This document shows positions 25,958 to 33,784 of a DNA stretch of 33,784 nt, in pieces. Source of the stretch: JAABQT01 sp041488375 (GTDB lineage: Bacteria; Pseudomonadota; Gammaproteobacteria; Burkholderiales; SG8-39); assembly GCA_041488375.1 (NCBI GenBank), contig JBGPPD010000008.1, forward strand, positions 1 through 33,784, given 5' to 3'. Each line of letters opens with the position of its first letter. The first letter of the stretch is position 1. The position numbers and the translations under genes were made by a program. Below the pieces are notes generated by a model that was given only the letters and a program-made list of their open reading frames with translations, did not search any database and was not told where the DNA came from.

Positions 25958-26875
25958 ATGCCGTCCGAGTTCGACATCATCCAGCGGTACTTCTCCCGGC
26001 CCGCGCGCCACGCGCTGCTCGGCGTGGGCGACGACGCCGCGCTGCTCATGCCCGAGGCGGGCGCCGCGCTGGCGGTGTCGACCGACATGCTGCTCGAGGG
26101 CCGGCACTTCGCCAAGGGCGCCGCGCCGCGCGCGCTCGGGCACAAGTCGCTGGCGGTCAATCTGTCCGACATGGCCGCGACGGGGGCCACGCCGCGCTGG
26201 GCGACCCTGGCGATCGCGCTGCCATCGGCGGACGAGACCTGGATCGCCGCGTTCGCCGAGGGGTTCTACGCGCTGGCCGAGCGCTTCGAGGTGGACCTGG
26301 TCGGCGGCGACACCACGCGCGGGCCGCTCACCATCTGCGTCGCCATCCTGGGCGAAGTGCCCGCGGGCCTGGCGCACACGCGCGGCGGCGCGCGCCCGGG
26401 CGACGACATCTGGGTGTCCGGCGAGCTGGGCGGCGCCGCGCTCGCGCTCGAGCGTCCCGGGATCGCCGCCGCGGCGCAGCGGCTGCACCAGCCCGAGCCG
26501 CGCGTGGACCTGGGCGAGCGCTTGCGCGGCATCGCCAGCGCCGCGATCGACGTCTCGGACGGCTTTGCGCAGGACCTCGGCCACATCCTCGAGCGCTCCG
26601 GCGTCGGCGCGCTGGTGCACTACGCGCTGCTGCCGAAGTTTCCCTGCGACGATCGCGCGCTGCAGCAGCGCTGCGTGCTCTCGGGGGGCGACGACTACGA
26701 ACTGCTGTTCACGGCGCCGCAGTCGGCGCGAGGCGAAGTCGAGGCCTTGTCCGCCCCGCTGCGCCTTGCGCTCACGCGCGTCGGCTCGATCCAGCCGGGG
26801 GAGGCGAAGCTGCAAATGCTCGACGCCCAAGGCAAACCGATGGCCGTGGCGCGCGGCTTCGACCATTTCGCATGA
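25958..26875 (+). CDS. thiL: Thiamine-monophosphate kinase
   Basis: ThiL phosphorylates thiamine monophosphate to the active cofactor thiamine diphosphate. In the 305 residues the family motifs run in order: GVGDDAALL, STDMLLEGRHF, VNLSDMAATGATPRW, VGGDTTRGPL, AIDVSDGFAQDLGH and LSGGDDYELLFT, including the aspartates that bind Mg-ATP. The start MPSEFDIIQRYFSRP matches relatives. The stop overlaps the pgpA ATG by four bases. No TPP riboswitch is visible in front, as expected for a gene inside an operon. Confidence 0.97.
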   Translation: MPSEFDIIQRYFSRPARHALLGVGDDAALLMPEAGAALAVSTDMLLEGRHFAKGAAPRALGHKSLAVNLSDMAATGATPRWATLAIALPSADETWIAAFAEGFYALAERFEVDLVGGDTTRGPLTICVAILGEVPAGLAHTRGGARPGDDIWVSGELGGAALALERPGIAAAAQRLHQPEPRVDLGERLRGIASAAIDVSDGFAQDLGHILERSGVGALVHYALLPKFPCDDRALQQRCVLSGGDDYELLFTAPQSARGEVEALSAPLRLALTRVGSIQPGEAKLQMLDAQGKPMAVARGFDHFA

Positions 26876-27363
26876 TCGTGTTCCGTCCCACCGCGCGTTT
26901 CGCGTTCAACCACCCGGCGCACGTCATCGCCCTGGGCTTCGGCGCCGGGCTGTCGCCCTTCGCGCCGGGGACCGCGGGCACGCTGCTCGCCTTCCCGCTC
27001 TGGTGGCTGATCGACGCGACCTGCGAGCCGCCGGTGCTGTTCGGCCTGCTGGCCTTGCTGTTCGTGCTCGGCGTATGGGCCTGCGGCGTGACCGGGCGGC
27101 ATCTGGGCATCGGCGACCACGGCGCGATGTGCTGGGACGAGGTGGTGGCCTTCCTGCTGGTGCTGGCGATCGCCCCGCGGGACCCGTGGTGGCAGGCGGC
27201 CGCGTTCTTCCTGTTCCGGGCGTTCGACGTGGTCAAGCCGCCGCCGATCCGCCAGCTGGAAATGCGCATGAAGGGCGGCTTCGGCGTGATGTTCGACGAC
27301 ATCCTGGCGGCCGGCTATACCCTGCTGGTCCTCGCACTGGCGAAGAAGTTCCTGTTCCCGTGA
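26872..27363 (+). CDS. pgpA: Phosphatidylglycerophosphatase A
   Basis: PgpA removes phosphate from phosphatidylglycerophosphate in the inner membrane. The 163 residues show the conserved SPFAPGTAGTLLA near the start, DHGAMCWDEVVA with the metal-binding acidic residues, FRAFDVVKPPPIRQLE and GGFGVMFDDILAAGY. Three or four hydrophobic segments (about 41-75, 93-105, 108-122 and 147-160) fit membrane location. It overlaps thiL by ATGA, and its stop overlaps pncC by GTGA, so thiL, pgpA and pncC are translationally coupled. Confidence 0.96.
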   Translation: MIVFRPTARFAFNHPAHVIALGFGAGLSPFAPGTAGTLLAFPLWWLIDATCEPPVLFGLLALLFVLGVWACGVTGRHLGIGDHGAMCWDEVVAFLLVLAIAPRDPWWQAAAFFLFRAFDVVKPPPIRQLEMRMKGGFGVMFDDILAAGYTLLVLALAKKFLFP

Positions 27364-27827
27364 ACGCACTCGCGCGCAAGGTCGGCGAGGCCCTGAAGGC
27401 GCAAGGACTGATGCTGGTCACGGCCGAGTCCTGCACCGGCGGCTGGGTGGCGATGGCGGTGACCGCGATCGCCGGCAGCTCGGCGTGGTTCGAGCGCGGC
27501 TACGTCACCTATTCGAACGCCGCCAAGCGCGAAGTACTCGGCGTGGCGGAGGAGACGCTCCAGCGCCACGGCGCGGTGAGCGAGGAAACGGCGCGCGCCA
27601 TGGCGGCCGGCGCACTGAAGAGCGGCCGCGGGCAGGTGGCGCTCGCCATTACCGGGGTGGCCGGCCCCGGCGGCGGCTCGCGCGACAAACCTGTCGGCAC
27701 GGTGTGCTTTGCGTGGGTATGCGGGAGTAAGATTTCGAGCGAGACGAGGCGCTTCGACGGCGACCGTGAAAGCGTGCGCCGCCAGTCCGTCCTCCACGCC
27801 CTGCAGGGGCTCCTGCAGCTGCTGTGA
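27360..27827 (+). CDS. pncC: Nicotinamide-nucleotide amidohydrolase PncC (CinA C-terminal family)
   Basis: A 155-residue, single-domain protein of the CinA C-terminal family, which deamidates nicotinamide mononucleotide in NAD recycling. TAESCTGGWVA carries the nucleophilic serine. RGYVTYSNAAK and AITGVAGPGGGS, with GTVCFAW after it, complete the family pattern. The GTG start overlaps the pgpA stop. It is the last gene of the ribB-ribH-nusB-thiL-pgpA-pncC run, and a REPIN-like repeat begins three bases after it. The other half of a classical CinA, the MoCF domain, is encoded at 21228. Confidence 0.95.
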   Translation: MNALARKVGEALKAQGLMLVTAESCTGGWVAMAVTAIAGSSAWFERGYVTYSNAAKREVLGVAEETLQRHGAVSEETARAMAAGALKSGRGQVALAITGVAGPGGGSRDKPVGTVCFAWVCGSKISSETRRFDGDRESVRRQSVLHALQGLLQLL

Positions 27828-27829
27828 AC

Positions 27830-27906
27830 ATCGGAGTCAGAGGCCGATTTCGCGGCAGCCGAATCCGGTCGCTGGGTCTTGCGAAATCGGGCTCTGACCC
27901 CGATTT
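27830..27906. repeat. REPIN-like pair of inverted palindromes, copy 2
   Basis: ATCGGAGTCAGAGGCCGATTT (27830-27850) and AAATCGGGCTCTGACCCCGATTT (27884-27906) are diverged relatives of the palindromes at 23906-23966, again in inverted orientation, with a longer 33-base spacer. Stems are less perfect than in copy 1. The element fills nearly the whole 86-base gap between pncC and the Amr genes, ending seven bases before the next ATG. Confidence 0.75.
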
Positions 27907-27913
27907 AAGTTAG

Positions 27914-29253
27914 ATGGCCACTGTCAGACCTGCCGCGGTCGCCGGGATGTTCTATCCCCGCGACGCGCGCGAGCTGGAAAGGGAAGTCGCCGATCTGATC
28001 GACGGCGTGGAGAATCTCGCGCCGCGTTTCGGCCACCCCAAGGCCCTGATCGTGCCGCACGCGGGCTACATCTACTCCGGCCCGGTGGCGGCGCGCGCCT
28101 ACGACGAGCTCTCCGCCGCGCGCGGCGTGGTGAAGCGTGTCGTGCTGCTCGGCCCCGTGCACCGCGTGCCGGTACGCGGGCTCGCCCTGCCCGGCGCGGA
28201 TGCCTTCGACACGCCCCTCGGCCGCATTGCCGTGGACGCCGAGGCGGTGCGCATGCTGGCGCCGTTCCCGCAGGTGGTCACCAGCCCGCCGGCGCACGCC
28301 ATGGAGCACTCGCTGGAAGTGCAATTGCCGTTCCTGCAGAAGATGCTGGGCGAATTCTCCCTGCTGCCGCTGGCCGTGGGCGACGCGCGGCCGCAGGAGG
28401 TGATCGAGGTGATCGAGCGCCTGTGGGGAGGCGCCGAGACGCTGTTCGTGCTGTCCACCGACCTGTCGCACTACCACGGCTACGAGCAGGCGCGGAGCAT
28501 CGACCGCGCCACGCTCGCGCGCATCGCCAGCTTCGACACCGATATCAACCACGAGGAAGCCTGCGGCGCGACACCGCTGAACGGGTTCCTCGCCGCCGCC
28601 AAGGCGCGCGGGCTCTCCATCCGCCTGGTGGGCGCCTGCAATTCGGGCGACACGGCCGGCGGCAGGGATCGCGTGGTCGGCTACTCGGCATTCGCGCTGT
28701 ACGAAGGCAGCCGGGTGTCCCTCGAGGACGCCGGGCTCGCGTTGCTCGCCATCGCGCGCGCCGCGATCGGCCATCGCCTCGGCGTGCACGCCGAGGCGCC
28801 GCGCACCGATGTCGTGCCCTGGCTGGAACGGCCGGGCGCGAGCTTCGTCACGCTGATGCTCGGGGGCAGGCTGCGAGGCTGTATCGGCAGCCTGCAGGCC
28901 TCGCGCCGCCTGGGCGAGGACGTGGCCGAGAACGCGCAGGCGGCGGCGCTGCGCGACCCGCGCTTCCCGGCGCTGACGCGCGAAGAGTGGGTGCGCACCG
29001 AGGTCGAGGTGTCGGTGCTCTCCACGGCGAAATCGCTGCGCTTCGGCGACGAGGCCGAGTTGCTCGCCCAGTTGCGCGCCGGCGAGGACGGCGTGATCCT
29101 GGAGCACGAGGGGCGCCGCGCCACCTTCCTGCCGCAGGTGTGGGAGAGCCTGCCGGAGAAACCCCGGTTCCTCGCGGAGCTCAAGCACAAAGCCGGCATT
29201 CCCGCCGATACGCGCCTCGCGCGCTGCAAGCTGTGGCGCTACCGCGTGATCAA

Positions 29254-29278
<25 letters not shown>
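27914..29278 (+). CDS. AmmeMemoRadiSam system protein, MEMO1 (AmrB) - AMMECR1 (AmrA) fusion
   Basis: A 454-residue fusion. The MEMO-like domain (1-265) has the fold of extradiol dioxygenases; the residues equivalent to the human MEMO1 metal site are visible as H49 (VPHAGYIYSG), H83 (GPVHR), H186 (STDLSHYH) and C217 (HEEACGATPLNG). The AMMECR1 domain (about 270-454) carries its hallmark LRGCIG at 320-325. In other genomes these are separate amrA and amrB genes or a fusion, always with the radical SAM protein that follows here. Biochemical function is unknown in bacteria. The ATG has no clear Shine-Dalgarno sequence. The last 25 bases overlap the proposed start of amrS. Confidence 0.92.
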
Positions 29279-30350
<1,072 letters not shown>

Positions 30351-30354
<4 letters not shown>

Positions 30355-31583
30355 TCGCGGCGCCCGGTTCCGGGCGCTGGCTCGCGCTGCTGTGCGCGAG
30401 CCGCGTGTTCTCCGCCGCATGGTTCGTCGCCTACTCGGCGGTTCTGCCGCTGCTGCGCGAGGACTGGGGCCTGTCGGCGCGCGACGCCGGGACGATCCAG
30501 GGCGCGTTCCACCTGGGTTACCTGGCCTCGCTGTTCATCGTCGGCTTCCTCGCCGACCACTTCGGCGCCAAGCGCGCCTTCCTGGTCAGCGGCGTTGCCG
30601 GTTTCCTCAGCCCGATCGCGTTCGTGCTGCTGGTCGATGGCTACTGGTCGGCGCTGTGGCTGCACGCGCTCACCGGCCTCACGCAAGGCGGCTTCTACAC
30701 GCCGGTGCTGGCCATGGTGAACGAGCACGTCGGGCGCGAGCGCCGCGGGCGCGCCATGGGAATGATGATCGCCGCCTCGAGCGCGGGCTACGCCCTCGCG
30801 CTCGGCGTCTCGGGCCTGGTGCTGACCTTTGCCGGTTGGCGCACGGCGCTCGCCGTGGTGGCGGCGATGCCGGCTGCCTCCTGGCTCATCGCCCTCGTCG
30901 CGACGCGCGCCACGCCCAACACGGTGCATCCGCGGCCCGAGGGGCATACGCTGCTCGCGTCGATCCCCGCGGTGCTGCGCAACCGCAAGGGCATGCTTTC
31001 CGTGTGGGGCTACACCTTCCACAGCTGGGAGCTGCTCGGGCTGTGGGCCTGGCTGCCGGCGTTCCTGACGGCGGCGCTGGTGGCGCAGGGCTCGGGCGCG
31101 GCGGAGGCGGCGGCGGCCGGCCTGTCGCTGAGCGCGCTGACCTACGTCGCCAACATCGGCGGCTCTCTCACGGGCGGCTTCATGTCGGACCGCTGGGGGC
31201 GCACGCAGACCATCCTGTTGTGGTCCTGCGCCAGCCTGGTGCTGTCGTTCAGCATCGGCTGGCTGATGGCCATGCCTATCGCGGTTCTCGTCGCGCTCGC
31301 GTGCCTGTACAACTTTGCGGGAATCGCCGACTCCTCGGTGCACTCCACGGTGATCGCCGAGAGCGTGCCGCCGCACATCCTCGGCGCGGCTTACGCCGTG
31401 CGCTCCGTGGTCGGCTTCGGCATGGGCGTGATCAGCCCGGTGGTGTTCGGCTGGGCGTTGGATCTCGGCGGCGGTGGGAAGACCTCCGGCGACGCCTTTG
31501 CCTGGGGAATCGCCTGGACCACGCTCGGGCTGGGCGGGCTGCTCGGGCCGCTCGCGACCTGGAAGCTGCAGCGCCTGCGCTAG
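30351..31583 (+). CDS. Major facilitator superfamily transporter
   Basis: A 410-residue inner-membrane transporter with about 12 hydrophobic segments and a central cytoplasmic loop near residues 185-215. The loop between helices 2 and 3 reads GFLADHFGAKRA, the MFS signature, repeated in the second half as GGFMSDRWGRTQ. The GTG start overlaps the amrS stop (GTGA), so the two are likely translated together and the transported compound may relate to the Amr system. Substrate and direction cannot be told from the sequence; it resembles sugar-phosphate/anion-type MFS members only in general. Its TAG shares CTAG with the stop codon of the convergent gene. Confidence 0.88.
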
Positions 31584-32452
31584 CCCTTCAGCAGGGTCAT
31601 GAGCGCAGTGTTGTCCCAGCGCCCGCGGCCGCCGGCGCTGAGGCGGCCGTAAAACTGCTCGATCAGCGCGGTGCCGGGCATGAACGAGCCGTTCTTTTTC
31701 GCTTCCGCCAGCGCGATGTTCAGGTCCTTGCGCATCCAGTCGCTGGCGAAGCCGAAGCCCTCGAACTTGCCCTCGACCATGGTTTTCCAACGGTTCTCCA
31801 GCTGCCAGGATTGGGCCGCGCCCTTGGAGATGACGGCGACCACCTTTTCCATGTCCAGCCCGGCCTGTTTGCCGAAATTGAGCGCCTCCGACAGGCCCTG
31901 CAGCAGGCCGACGATGGCGACCTGGTTGACCATCTTGGTGAGCTGGCCGGCGCCGGGCGCACCGATCAGCGCGCACATCTTGGCGTAGACGTTGAGCACC
32001 GGCTGCGCCCGGTCGAAGTCGGCCTGGTCGCCGCCGCACATGATACCCAGTTGCCCGTTGACCGCGCCCGCCTGGCCGCCCGACACCGGCGCGTCGACGA
32101 AGCCGGCGCCCATGGCCTTGCACTTGGCGTGCAGTTCGCGCGCCACCACCGCGGAGGCGGTGGTGTGGTCCACCAGCACGGCGCCTTTCTTCAGCCCCGC
32201 CAGCGCCCCGCTGTCGCCGTAGGCGACCGAGCGGACGTCGTCGTCATTGCCGACGCACATCAGGGCGAAATCGCAGCCCTGCGCGGCCTCCCTGGGGGTG
32301 GCGGCGGACTTGCCGCCGTACTCCTTGACCCAGGCTTGCGCCTTGGCGGCCGAGCGGTTGTAGACGGTGACGTCGTGGCCGCCCTTTTTCAGCAGATGAC
32401 CCGCCATCGGGTAGCCCATCACGCCCAGGCCGAGAAACGCGACTTTCGCCAT
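31580..32452 (-). CDS. 3-hydroxyisobutyrate dehydrogenase-family NAD(P)-binding oxidoreductase
   Basis: A 290-residue beta-hydroxyacid dehydrogenase. The nucleotide-binding motif GLGVMG is at 8-13, the substrate-binding DAPVSGGQAGA at 120-130, and the catalytic lysine is K173 in GAGQLTKMVNQ. Family members act on 3-hydroxyisobutyrate, tartronate semialdehyde or related short hydroxy acids; the exact substrate is not clear. AGGAG lies nine bases before the ATG, a good ribosome site. It is transcribed away from recA and ends tail to tail with the MFS gene, the two overlapping in four bases. Confidence 0.92.
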   Translation of the reverse strand: MAKVAFLGLGVMGYPMAGHLLKKGGHDVTVYNRSAAKAQAWVKEYGGKSAATPREAAQGCDFALMCVGNDDDVRSVAYGDSGALAGLKKGAVLVDHTTASAVVARELHAKCKAMGAGFVDAPVSGGQAGAVNGQLGIMCGGDQADFDRAQPVLNVYAKMCALIGAPGAGQLTKMVNQVAIVGLLQGLSEALNFGKQAGLDMEKVVAVISKGAAQSWQLENRWKTMVEGKFEGFGFASDWMRKDLNIALAEAKKNGSFMPGTALIEQFYGRLSAGGRGRWDNTALMTLLKG

Positions 32453-32483
32453 CTTTTTGTCTCCTAAGGGATTTTTGGGGAGT

Positions 32484-32512
32484 TTGACAGGGTGGCGTCA
32501 ACCACCCACAAT
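32484..32512 (+). promoter_or_regulatory. Predicted recA promoter
   Basis: A perfect TTGACA (32484-32489) is followed after 17 bases by CACAAT (32507-32512; four of six -10 bases). The start would lie near 32519, inside the LexA-like site, leaving a leader of about 90 bases before the recA ATG. Confidence 0.6.
32490..32507. repeat. Inverted repeat inside the recA promoter spacer
   Basis: GGGTGG and CCACCC (32490-32495 and 32502-32507) form a perfect six-base inverted repeat around CGTCAA. It fills the spacer between the -35 and -10 boxes. On the minus strand the loop reads TTGACG, a possible -35 box for the divergent dehydrogenase gene. Confidence 0.5.
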
Positions 32513-32532
32513 ACATGGACGTTTATACAGTA
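32512..32532. promoter_or_regulatory. LexA-like site (one good half) at the recA start
   Basis: The right half ATACAGTA matches the SOS operator (consensus CTGTAT-N4-ATACAG) perfectly, while the left half ATGGAC keeps only three of six bases. The flanks TAC...GTA match the E. coli recA operator. Position across the predicted start site fits SOS repression, but the degenerate half leaves this uncertain. Confidence 0.5.
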
Positions 32533-32607
32533 TCCGGTGTTGGCCCAGCGCCCCTTCCCGGTGGCGCCTGCCGAAGATGCCGACAACCAGAAGAAGAGGT
32601 ACGGGAA

Positions 32608-33677
<1,070 letters not shown>

Positions 33678-33681
<4 letters not shown>

Positions 33682-33784
33682 CGCCTGACTCTCCGGCCGA
33701 GCTCCGGGCGCGCGCGCTGAGGCTGCTCGCGCGCCGGGAGCACTCCCGGGCGGAACTGGGCAGGAAGCTCGCGCCGCGCGCGGC
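33678..33784 (+). CDS. recX: Regulatory protein RecX (N-terminal fragment, cut by window edge)
   Basis: After recA, the frame reads TPDSPAELRARALRLLARRE and then HSRAELGRKLAPRA, the first helical repeat of RecX, which restrains RecA filaments. The usual pattern of alternating Leu and Arg with REHSRAEL is clear. An in-frame stop at 33666-33668 limits the start; no ATG, GTG or TTG is present before the conserved part, so CTG 33678, overlapping the recA stop as CTGA, is the likely start. The gene runs past the end of the window. The position after recA is standard. Confidence 0.85.

Noticed and set aside
32515..32607. Longer recA start at 32515
   Set aside because: It would begin within the predicted promoter and LexA-like site; the ATG at 32608 has a ribosome site and gives the standard N terminus.

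Overview
The window is GC-rich chromosomal DNA that looks betaproteobacterial. The reasons are the RecA, RibB-type and ribosomal protein sequences, the gene orders glyA-nrdR-ribD-ribE and ribBA-ribH-nusB-thiL-pgpA-pncC, and the presence of GGGGTCAGACCCC-type palindromic repeats. I cannot name the genus. Genes are packed tightly: many start and stop codons overlap (ATGA, GTGA, TTGA, CTGA), GTG starts are frequent, and no stretch of 300 bases lacks a gene. I saw no rRNA, tRNA, CRISPR array, insertion sequence or phage gene.

Positions 1-5888 (minus strand) hold a molybdenum hydroxylase cluster of the aerobic CO-dehydrogenase family, in the order coxS-coxL-coxM-coxD-coxE-coxG, with coxG cut by the window edge. 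CoxL carries AYRGAGR, the form II signature, so the substrate is uncertain. An intrinsic terminator sits directly before the coxD start codon. Divergently transcribed at 6060-10807 is one closely coupled plus-strand block: a truncated receiver fragment, an OmpR-type response regulator, a sensor histidine kinase, an XdhC/CoxI maturation factor, a MobA-like nucleotidyltransferase, and a class III cyclase fused to an FHA domain. The 171-base divergent region carries a promoter for coxS with a perfect inverted repeat just upstream of its -35 box.

Positions 10850-14191 carry glyA, nrdR, ribD and ribE. Then comes a lower-GC, Fur-type-controlled iron cassette (14229-16175: secreted cupredoxin, FTR1 permease, outer-membrane beta-barrel), a TPMT-type methyltransferase on the minus strand, hrpA, an EI24/CysZ-like membrane protein, and a CinA-N/MoaB-like protein. 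The rpsP-rimM-trmD-rplS ribosome operon follows from a clear promoter. The second half of the riboflavin pathway (ribB with a degenerate RibA domain, then ribH) continues with nusB, thiL, pgpA and pncC. Thus riboflavin genes lie in two blocks about 9.8 kb apart.

Positions 27914-31583 hold the AmmeMemoRadiSam genes (a MEMO-AMMECR1 fusion and its radical SAM partner) coupled to an MFS transporter. This is the best candidate here for an uncharacterised system. The end holds a 3-hydroxyisobutyrate dehydrogenase-family gene on the minus strand, then recA behind a strong promoter with an LexA-like site, and the start of recX. Two REPIN-like inverted repeat pairs (23906-23966 and 27830-27906) fill the gaps before ribB and before the Amr genes.
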